Source: Mesorhizobium tianshanense
Lineage (GTDB): Bacteria; Pseudomonadota; Alphaproteobacteria; Rhizobiales; Rhizobiaceae
Assembly: GCF_007830515.1 (NCBI RefSeq)
Contig: NZ_VLKT01000066.1
Span: forward strand, 1-33,440
Length of the DNA stretch: 33,440 bases
Direction: 5' to 3'
Shown: one piece after another, positions 1-7,004 of the stretch
How the letters are laid out: every line of letters starts with the position of its first letter
Position numbering within the stretch: position 1 is the first letter of the stretch
The notes under the pieces: generated by a model
What the model saw: only the letters and a program-made list of their open reading frames with translations
Database searches by the model: none
What the model was told of the DNA's origin: nothing
Position numbers and translations under genes: made by a program

Positions 1-8
1 CACCCGCC

Positions 9-1349
9 ATGAATGATCTTACGCTGCCGCTGAGCGGTTTGTCATCTGTGGGCGGCAAGGCCGTCGTCGCCCGCTTCGACGGCGGCATGCTGTCGTCCAA
101 CGGTGGGGTTCTGGCTCTGGCCGAGGTGGAGAAACGGCTGCGTGTGGCTGACCGTCTGGCGCGTTGCATCGATGATCCGCGCTGCCCGGACCAGGTCGTC
201 CACAGCGTGGCCGATATGATCGGCTTCCGCATGAAGATGATCGCCGCCGGTTATGAGGATGGCAACGACGCCAACCGGTTGCGCTGCGATCCGGCCTTCA
301 AGATGGCCCAGGATGCGCTGCCTTCGGGTCGGGATCTGGCCTCCCAGTCGACGCTGTGCCGGCTGGAGAACCTGCCCGGCATGCGGGAACTGGTCGCTAT
401 GGGTCGGGCGATGGTCGATCTTTACTGCGCCTCCTTCCGGCAGGTGCCGAAGCGGATCGTGCTGGACATCGACGACACGTTTGATGCCGTGCATGGCGGC
501 CAGCAGCTTCGCCTGTTCAATGCCCATCACGACGAGTACGGCTTCCAGCCGATCGTGGTGTTCGATGGCGATGGCCGCTTCGTCGGTGCGGTTCTGCGGC
601 CGGCCAAGCGGCCGAGTGGGGCAGAAATCCGCCCCCACCTGCGACGCCTGGTGCGGGCGATCCGAAGCAATTGGCCGAACACCCGGATCCTGATCCGGGC
701 CGACAGCCATTATTGCAGTCCGCCGGTCATCGATTGGTGCCGCGCCAACGGTGTCGACTTCATTCTCGGCGTGGCGCCCACCACGACCCTGCACAAGCAT
801 GTCGCGGAGCTGGAAGTCAGCACGCTGGCGCGTTTTGAAGCGTCGGCGAAGACGGACAAGGTCCGCAGGTTCAAAGAATTCTTTGACGGCGCCGGCAGCT
901 GGAGCCGTGTCGAGCGCATCATCGCCCGGATCGAGGTCGGCGCCCAAGGCGCCGACACCCGCTTCATCGTCACCAACCTTGCCGGTGGCAAGGCCAAGGC
1001 GCTCTACGAGGATGTCTACTGCCGGCGCGGCGCTGCCGAGAACCACATCAAGTCGTGGAAGACGCATCTCGCCGCCGACCGCACCTCCTGCACAAGAGCG
1101 ACGGCCAACCAGTTCCGGTTGTTCCTGCATGCCGGCGCCTACTGGCTGATGTGGGGCCTGCGCGCCGCGATGCCGAAACGCTCGAGCTTCGCAGTCGCCC
1201 AATTCGACACGCTGCGACTGCGCCTCATCAAGATCGCCGCGCGGGTGGTCGAGATGAAAACCCAGATCCGCCTGCACCTGCCGACATCCTGTCCCGACCA
1301 GCGCATCCTGCGCATCGTCCTCGACCGCATTCCGCGGCTCGTGACGTAG
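9..1349 (+). CDS. IS1380-family transposase, apparently intact
   Basis: A 446-residue DDE transposase that moves its own insertion sequence. The N-terminus (MNDLTLPLSGLSSVGGK) and the order of motifs are those of the IS1380 family. Candidate catalytic residues are the Asp in VLDIDDTFD (about residue 152), the Asp in IRADSHYC (about 230) and the Glu in GAAENHIKSWK (about 345). No internal stop or frameshift is visible and the length is normal for the family. The ATG lies only nine bases from the window edge, so the left terminal repeat and promoter cannot be seen. A shorter, rearranged relative of the same element lies at about 26022-26535 on the other strand. The long open frame antisense to this gene is a high-GC shadow. 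Confidence 0.9.
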   Translation: MNDLTLPLSGLSSVGGKAVVARFDGGMLSSNGGVLALAEVEKRLRVADRLARCIDDPRCPDQVVHSVADMIGFRMKMIAAGYEDGNDANRLRCDPAFKMAQDALPSGRDLASQSTLCRLENLPGMRELVAMGRAMVDLYCASFRQVPKRIVLDIDDTFDAVHGGQQLRLFNAHHDEYGFQPIVVFDGDGRFVGAVLRPAKRPSGAEIRPHLRRLVRAIRSNWPNTRILIRADSHYCSPPVIDWCRANGVDFILGVAPTTTLHKHVAELEVSTLARFEASAKTDKVRRFKEFFDGAGSWSRVERIIARIEVGAQGADTRFIVTNLAGGKAKALYEDVYCRRGAAENHIKSWKTHLAADRTSCTRATANQFRLFLHAGAYWLMWGLRAAMPKRSSFAVAQFDTLRLRLIKIAARVVEMKTQIRLHLPTSCPDQRILRIVLDRIPRLVT

Positions 1350-1779
1350 CCGACAGGGCGCCAACGCCCCGAAACGAACCCGCCGGCCGCAACCTGCAAA
1401 CCCCCGCTTTCCATCACGACGGATCACCGCCGGCGCCCAACCAGCTTGTCAAAAAGAACCGAAACGGCGACCAGATCAACACCTCAGGCCGCCAAACGTT
1501 CAGCGCTGTGCATAAACCCGGCTAGGGCCGTGAGGGCATCGCTTCGATGACCCTGTAGATAATGTTCGGGTCTTCCACCTGGATCTGAAGCTCGTGTTGA
1601 GGACGGTGAGGGCCGCCATTGCGCGTACCCTGTGTTTGCTATGGACGAGACCTTTTCCCTCACAAGTGGAAGCCGCTTGGTTCGATCACCCAACTTGACG
1701 AGCGTCACGCGGCGAGAGCATGCTGGCGAACAGAGAGACTTTGACTGTCTGCCCCATTTCCTTCCGCTCTTAGGACGTT
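1350..1779. other. IS1380 right flank and unassigned junk
   Basis: About 430 bases without a convincing gene. The first 120 or so bases are the non-coding tail of the IS1380 element: the same tail can be followed in the remnant near 26022-26100 (both contain a version of CATCACGACGGATCA). Beyond about 1500 no terminal repeat could be assigned, and the short frames on both strands resemble no known protein. It separates IS1380 from the IS3 remnant. Confidence 0.5.
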
Positions 1780-2095
1780 GTCCGACACGAGCATGCAGGG
1801 ATAGCCGCGATGCTCGGCGATAATGTCGAGCTCGCGGGCGACACGCTCGCCTGAGATCGAGTTGTCGACGACGGTGGTCAAGCACTCCCGGCTGAAGTCG
1901 TCGACGACGCACAGGATTCGGAAGCGACGGCCATCGGTCAGCGTGTCGGAGACGAAGTCAACCGACCAGAGCGCTGGTTGGCGCCCTGCGGGATCGCCAT
2001 CGGCGCCCTCACGCCGAGCGCGCGCTTGTGGCCGCCGCGCTGCGCACCGTCAGCCGCTCCTCGCGATAGAGCCGGTAGAGCCTTTCCAGTTTACG
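1780..2095 (-). pseudogene. IS3-family OrfB (integrase core) fragment
   Basis: On the minus strand the sequence reads ERLYRLYREERLTVR, then, after a frame change, GGHKRALGVRAPMAIPQGA, then, after a second change, WSVDFVSDTLTDG followed by VVDDFSRECL and CMLVSDN. This is the rve/DDE core of an IS3-family transposase (IS407-like group): the first catalytic Asp lies in SVDFVSD and the second in VSDN. Homology stops immediately after VSDN, so the catalytic Glu and C-terminus are missing. The N-terminal side is cut at about 2096 by the end of an IS21-type element. Two frameshifts and two truncations make it a dead remnant. Confidence 0.8.
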
Positions 2096-2625
2096 TGTTT
2101 CGGTAATTCCCGGACACCATTTTCGCTAAATCCCGGACAGGTTCGGGAGCGGATTTGGTGGTCGGTTCTCGGCTGCGCCGTTCTCGCAGTTTGGCCTCTC
2201 ACGATGATGTTGAGAGGGGCCATGCCGAGACGGAAGCAAGCGAGACGAACGAGCGTGAGGGACATCCAAGCGATCTTGCGCCTGACCCATGAGCAGGGTC
2301 TTTCGGTGCGTGAAGTGTCGGAACGGCTGAATATCTGCAAGACGACAGTATCGACCTATTTGCTACGGGCGCAGGAGGCCGGGCTGTCATGCTGGCCTCT
2401 GCCGCCGGGCCACGACGACGCGACGCTTGAGCGTCTGCTGTTTGGCCGGCCGGCCGTCTGCCGCAAGACCTGAGCGAACAGGACTTTGCGCTGATCGCCC
2501 GGGAGCTGAAGCGCAAGGGGGTGACGCTGACGCTGCTGTAGAGCAGGAATATCGCGCCGCCCATCCCGACGGATATGGCTACACCTGGTTTTGCGAGCAC
2601 CTCGCCGCTTCAAGGGAGGTTAGTG
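2096..2625 (+). pseudogene. istA: IS21-family IstA 5' remnant with left end
   Basis: The start codon at 2222 opens a protein beginning MPRRKQARRTSVRDIQAIL with an N-terminal helix-turn-helix (LSVREVSERLNICKTTVSTY), as in IS21-family IstA transposases. The frame breaks near 2440. A second frame gives GRLPQDLSEQDFALIARELK and stops at TAG near 2540, and a third gives EYRAAHPDGYGYTWFCEHL before similarity ends. The DDE core and istB are gone. Upstream, two copies of a TCCCGGACA-type motif (near 2109 and 2132) fit the repeated left-end binding sites of IS21 elements, placing the left end near 2096 inside the IS3 remnant. Confidence 0.8.
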
Positions 2626-2728
2626 GTGACTAGTCTGTGATCGTGCGGGCCTACACTCAAAGCCTGCTAGCGCCTCACCGCGGAATAGACCAATTCGCGA
2701 ATCAAGAAATATTTCTTGGCGACCGCCG

Positions 2729-3574
2729 TTACAATTCGATAAGACCGAAACTTACTGCCTTTATCGCTGCTGCCGTTCTGCTAGCGGTTTCCAGTTTTCG
2801 CATTGCATTTTTTACATGGAAATTGACAGTATTCACTGATATTCCTAGTATCTTCCCTGTTTCCCACGACGATTTTCCTCGCGCTGTCCACAGAATACAC
2901 TCTTTTTCTCTTTGGGAAAGAGTTGGGGTTTTCTCATTACCGCTCGAACTCCCGAACCCGGCGATCCTCAGATGGAAATGTATGGCGGCCAGTTGCAAGT
3001 AGGTGATTGTTCTATTTTGGAACTCGCGGTCCCCAGGTTGAGCAAAACTCATTATCGCAAAGCTGCCATCAGGACCGTGCAATGGAACACTAATGCCTGA
3101 CCTTAGGCCAAACTTCGCAGCTTCTTTGAAGATGAGCCGTTCGTCTTCCGTCGTGTTTGCATCATTGTAGACCTCGCTCCATCGAAAGGCACCCGCCCGT
3201 TTTCGAACCGACCTGATGATGGGGGCTATCTTGTCATACCCCATTTCAAAGTAGCGGACCCGCCATTCATCGGGATAATTCAGCATCATTGCCGGATTGC
3301 TTCGGGCCGGCTTCAAAGCGTTTTGTTCCGGTGTAAGAGAGTCATAGGCAATCCACGGGCAATCAAAATTCAGGGCAAAAATAGATAACAGGTCGAACAA
3401 CTGCTCGGATTGAGTAATGCCATCAGCCTGGTCGACGAAACGGCCGAACTTGACCTCAAATGCCTCCTTGGCTACCTCTGGGAAATTCATTGACGCGAAC
3501 AAAGAGGTCTGGTCGGACAATCTAGTTGCCAACCCTTGAAATCGGGAGATCGCAGTCATCGGCGGTCGTTCCAT
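2729..3574 (-). CDS. LuxR-type regulator with autoinducer-binding domain
   Basis: A 281-residue transcription factor with an N-terminal autoinducer-binding domain (about 55-210) and a C-terminal GerE/LuxR helix-turn-helix (about 218-275; LSQREKECILWTARGKSSWE, then NTVNFHVKNAMRKL). I chose the ATG at 3574, which has a GGAG about ten bases upstream; an in-frame ATG at 3646 lacks a good ribosome site. In the ligand pocket Trp104, Tyr108, Pro118 and Trp132 are conserved, but the Asp that hydrogen-bonds the AHL amide (Asp70 in TraR, Asp73 in LasR) is Ala117 (codon at 3224-3226). No LuxI-type synthase is in the window, so this is a LuxR solo here. It may bind a different ligand or act ligand-independently. 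It lies about 2.4 kb from the end of the NRPS-like cassette, with IS debris between. Confidence 0.88.
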   Translation of the reverse strand: MERPPMTAISRFQGLATRLSDQTSLFASMNFPEVAKEAFEVKFGRFVDQADGITQSEQLFDLLSIFALNFDCPWIAYDSLTPEQNALKPARSNPAMMLNYPDEWRVRYFEMGYDKIAPIIRSVRKRAGAFRWSEVYNDANTTEDERLIFKEAAKFGLRSGISVPLHGPDGSFAIMSFAQPGDREFQNRTITYLQLAAIHFHLRIAGFGSSSGNEKTPTLSQREKECILWTARGKSSWETGKILGISVNTVNFHVKNAMRKLETASRTAAAIKAVSFGLIEL

Positions 3575-4002
3575 AGTGTTAACTCCGCAGCCACTTGCGT
3601 TGAACGCGTGGCCGTCGCACGGGCGGGCATCGCCGGACCATATCACATCACTGGAACGCGTAACGTTATTTTGAGTTAAGGGTTCTTTTCTCCGGAATTA
3701 TGAAGTGTTACGTTTTCCAAACAAGTGATTAAATTGAATTGTTTCGAACGTCTTACAAATTATGCGTATACAGTGGACGATTCTAACAGCCTTGATGCAA
3801 GCAGAGCCTTCTCTCGCTCTTAGACGGCTAGACGAGTCGTCCGTGAAGAACTCGGAAGGCTTTGATTCAATTTGGGATTCGGCTCCAGTTTTGCGTTTGA
3901 TTTTGCCGAAAATAGTGGCTTTGAGCGGCGATTTCCGGCAAATTGAAAGCGTGCCCGTACGCGTGATTCGACTGTTGTGGCGAAGCTGCGAGGGAGCGAG
4001 CG
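3575..4002. other. Upstream region of luxR-type gene and IS5 left flank
   Basis: A gene-free stretch of about 430 bases. The first 150 or so are AT-rich and should hold the promoter of the minus-strand LuxR-type gene. CGTAAC (near 3660) and GTTACG (near 3708) form a widely spaced inverted pair, but no recognisable lux box was found. The rest leads into the IS5 transposase; its terminal inverted repeat could not be assigned with confidence. Confidence 0.4.
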
Positions 4003-5357
4003 ATGCGGCCGAAGGAACGGCGCGAAAGCGGACAGACCGACCTGTTGCGATCCCGGCTCGACCAGATCCTCAACATGGATCATGCGCTGGTGAAACTGGC
4101 CCGGTCGATCGACTGGCGTTTCCTCGAACAACGGCTTGGCGCGGTCTATGACGACGATCCCGGCCGGCCGCCGCTGCCGACCCGGTTGATGGCGGGCCTG
4201 GCCATCCTCAAGTCGATGCACAACCTGTCCGCCGAGGCGCTGTGCGAGCGCTGGCTTGAGAACCCCTATTACCAGCTGTTCTGCGGCGAGGAGTTCTTCC
4301 AGCACCGCCTGCCCTTCGACCGCAGCTCGCTGACGCGCTGGCGTCTGCGCATGGGCGAGGAGCGGCTGATGGCCTTGCTCCAGGAGAGCCTTGCGGCAGC
4401 GACGCGGCTGGGGGCGGCCAAACCGGCCGACTTCCGTGCGGTGATCGTCGACACCACCGTGCAGGAGAAGGCCATCACCTTCCCGACCGACGCCAAGCTG
4501 ATGCATCGGGCCCGCGAGCGGCTGGTGACGCTGGCCAAAAGACACAGCATCGGCCTGCGCCAGTCCTATGCGCGGGTCGGCAAGTTCGCGCTGATCAAGC
4601 ATCAGCGTTATGCCCATGCCAAGCAGTTCAAGCGCGCCAACCGGGCGCTCAAGCGGCTGCGCACCATGCTGGGCGCGGTGATCCGCGACATTACCCGCAA
4701 GCTCGCCGGCAGCCCGAACTGACCCAGTTCTTCGCCCTGCCGCTGTCGCTTGCCCGGCGCGTCAGGGACCAGCGCCAGCGCGAGCGCGGCAAGAAGGTCT
4801 ATTCCCTGCACGCTCCCGAGGTGGAATGCATCGGCAAGGGTAAGGCCCACAAGCCCTATGAGTTCGGCGTCAAGGTCTCGGTCGCCACCACGCTGCAGCG
4901 CAGCCGCGGCGGCCAGTTCGTCGCCCATGTCAAGGCGCTGCCCGGCAATCCCTATGACGGCCACACGCTGGCCACCGTCATTCCCGCCATCGAAACCGCG
5001 ATCGGCGCCAATCTCGGCAAGATCGTCGTCGATGCCGGCTATCGCGGCCACAACGCGCCGAAGGACAAGATGTTCAAGGTCCATGTCGCCGGCTACAGGC
5101 GCGGCCTCACCAAGGCCATCAAGCGGGCACTGCGACGCCGGGCCGCCGTCGAACCGGTCATCGGCCATCTCAAGCAGGACCACCGCATGGGCCGCAACTT
5201 CCTGGCCTTCACCCAAGGCGACGCCAACAACGCCATGCTCGCCGCCGTCGGCTACAACTTCAGCCTCTTGCTCAACTGGCTGAGGCTTTTGTTTGCCTAC
5301 TTCCTGGCGCTGCTTGCAACCGCTCCAGCGTCACCGGTCCAGCCACGATCAGCCTGA
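4003..5357 (+). pseudogene. IS5-family transposase, split by a frameshift
   Basis: Two adjacent frames together make one full-length IS5-family DDE transposase of about 450 residues. The first (4003-4722) begins MRPKERRESGQTDLLRSRLD and carries the N-terminal domain plus the first catalytic Asp in VIVDTTVQEKAI. The second carries VYSLHAPEVECIGKGKAHKP, KIVVDAGYRGHNAPKDK (second Asp) and AAVEPVIGHLKQDHRMGRN (Glu). Loss of a single base near 4716, in the AGSPELTQ region, turns the frame into AGSPN-stop. No slippery heptamer is visible there, so programmed frameshifting is unlikely; decay or a sequencing error are the alternatives. Apart from this one base the element looks recently active. Confidence 0.88.
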
Positions 5358-5436
5358 CCTCCGCAGCTCAACCGCAATAGCCTCTGAAACGGGGCTCGCC
5401 TTCAACGCCGGTGCCGAAATGGCTTTCTTCACGGGC

Positions 5437-5885
5437 GACTAGACGAACTGGTCGTGTCCGACGATCATGCTGGGCTGGTCGCTGCGATCGGCGAGGTCGT
5501 CCCGTAAGCGGCCTGGCAGCGCTGCTACGTGCCCTTCCTCAGGAACGCGCTCGATCATCTGCCGCGCAAGCACGGCGACGACTGCCTGCAGGAGTTGCGC
5601 TGGCTCTATGACCGGCGCGACGTTGCCGAGGCCGATCTCGCTGCATAGATGGCCAAATGGTCGGCGCGCTATCCCCGGCTCACCGCCTGGGTCGAGGAGA
5701 ACATCGAACAGACGCTCACCTTCTTCCGGCTGCCTTCTGGGGAGTATTGATCCGGCATCGACAGCCTGCTCCTGGTCAGAGCGCTCGCCGTCGAGACCCA
5801 CGAAAACTGGATGGAGGCCAACCGCTACATCAACATGGACGATCTGCGCAAGCACAAGAAGCTCGCTCTACGCCAAGCCGCGTGA
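5437..5885 (+). pseudogene. IS256-family (Mutator-like) transposase C-terminal remnant
   Basis: One frame reads RLDELVVSDDHAGLVAAIGE, then after an in-frame stop AAWQRCYVPFLRNALDHLP, HGDDCLQELRWLYDRRD and, after another stop, MAKWSARYPRLTAWVEENIE and TLTFFRLP. It resumes as RALAVETHENWMEANRYINM down to the stop at 5885. This is the C-terminal half of an IS256-family transposase; the second catalytic Asp sits in VVSDDHAG. At least two stops and a deletion between FFRLP and RALAVE (removing the segment that normally holds the catalytic Glu) make it non-functional. It abuts the 3' end of the PhzF-like gene and marks the left border of that cassette. Confidence 0.82.
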
Positions 5886-5970
5886 CCAGCTTCATGCCCG
5901 CTCCATTTCAGACAACCCAACGGATCAGGTCCATTTACCTCATTCCCCTGCTATTTTCCCACCTGCAAGT

Positions 5971-6936
5971 TCATTTGACAGTCTCATCAACTGGGATCAT
6001 GTCCTTCAAACGTTTCCATGCAAACGCCAATTCGTGGTGCGCTTCTGGCGAGCTATCGTCCCGTCTGTTGGCCGAACCTAGCTTAGCTCTTCCTCCAACG
6101 ATGAGGCGACCATCTGATGATGAGAGCTCGAGGACTCCCCCGCTCTCAGATGCCTGCAGCGCGCGCAAGTCCGTCCTATCCAGGACCCTCGACCAGTATG
6201 GATAGAGCTTGCAGTGCGCCGACACACAAACTTGATCCTCGTCGATTGCAATTCTCGGCGAAAAGAATCTTGATACGATATCAAATTCCCCGAGCGCCCC
6301 GTCCCGGTCAACCAGAGCCGTGAGAGCAACACCGCGGCAATCGATCCGCGCTATGCTTTGAAAATTCGGCTCATAGTCGAGAACGATACGTTCGTCGCCA
6401 ACGACAACAACATAATCGTCATATGCCTTCCGAATCTCCTTAGCCGGGACACCCATGCATCGTTGGACAGCTTCATATTCCATGGGATCTGCCGAAACCG
6501 TGTCGATCATCGGAAACGCGACTTGTACGGCCTCGCCTTGCAGCCAAGCGTCGAGAAGCCCGCTCCGGGAGTGAAAGGAGATTCGATTGGACCGACCGTA
6601 ACCGGCACGAAAAAGCCAATATGTCGCCGCCACCGTTCCATGACCACAGAGGTCCAGTTCGACATTTTGCGTGAACCAGCGAATTTCAAAATGGTCTGTC
6701 TCTTCCAAGGAGCGAAGAAACACTGTCAGGGGCTGGCCAAACCGTTGCGCCAGCTGCAGGCAATCCGCTGTTGCTGGATATCTATCATAGAGCACCACTG
6801 CCGCCGGATTGCCGGCGAAGCGGCCGTCTGCAAATGCATAGACCACCACTGACGGTGAATCGCCATCCGATTGCCTCGCATCAAACATTTCCTCACTCAA
6901 GGCTGGTGGTAGAATAAAGCCTTTTCCGGCTATCAT
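5971..6936 (-). CDS. PhzF-like protein (DAP-epimerase fold) with altered active site
   Basis: 321 residues with the two-lobed diaminopimelate-epimerase-like fold of the PhzF family: VVYAFADGRFAGNPAAVVL near residue 31, ELDLCGHGTVAA near 93, SRFFSPRIAIDEDQVCVSAH near 222. PhzF enzymes normally isomerise or tautomerise small amino-acid-like substrates. The Gly-His pair (98-99) and an Asp in IDED are kept. The segment that normally reads AxExxxSET is AQRFGQPLT, so the position of the catalytic Glu is Arg65, and EDPVTGSAH has become EDQVCVSAH. The start is supported by AGGAG about eight bases upstream. It lies 68 bases after the A-T-AAC(3) gene on the same strand, probably in one transcript, and may tailor or bind that enzyme's product. 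Reaction unknown. Confidence 0.8.
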   Translation of the reverse strand: MIAGKGFILPPALSEEMFDARQSDGDSPSVVVYAFADGRFAGNPAAVVLYDRYPATADCLQLAQRFGQPLTVFLRSLEETDHFEIRWFTQNVELDLCGHGTVAATYWLFRAGYGRSNRISFHSRSGLLDAWLQGEAVQVAFPMIDTVSADPMEYEAVQRCMGVPAKEIRKAYDDYVVVVGDERIVLDYEPNFQSIARIDCRGVALTALVDRDGALGEFDIVSRFFSPRIAIDEDQVCVSAHCKLYPYWSRVLDRTDLRALQASESGGVLELSSSDGRLIVGGRAKLGSANRRDDSSPEAHHELAFAWKRLKDMIPVDETVK

Positions 6937-7004
6937 ATCTCAACTCCTAAGGTCGTCGGTCAGGACTTGTCACGTTTCGTCCAACCCACCGTTCAGCTCC
7001 AAGC

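Noticed and set aside
42..1427. 461-residue open frame antisense to the IS1380 transposase
   Set aside because: It is the mirror of a high-GC coding frame, has no family motif or ribosome site, and the sense strand encodes a clear transposase.
3575..3760. Possible lux box upstream of the LuxR-type gene
   Set aside because: No dyad of the usual 18-20 base form was found; only a widely spaced CGTAAC/GTTACG pair, which is weak.
3762..4151. 129-residue frame ahead of the IS5 transposase
   Set aside because: It overlaps the transposase start in another frame and has no homology signal; it looks like IS flank plus shadow.
4700..4730. Programmed frameshift in the IS5 transposase
   Set aside because: No slippery heptamer or downstream stem was visible at the break; a simple one-base deletion explains it.
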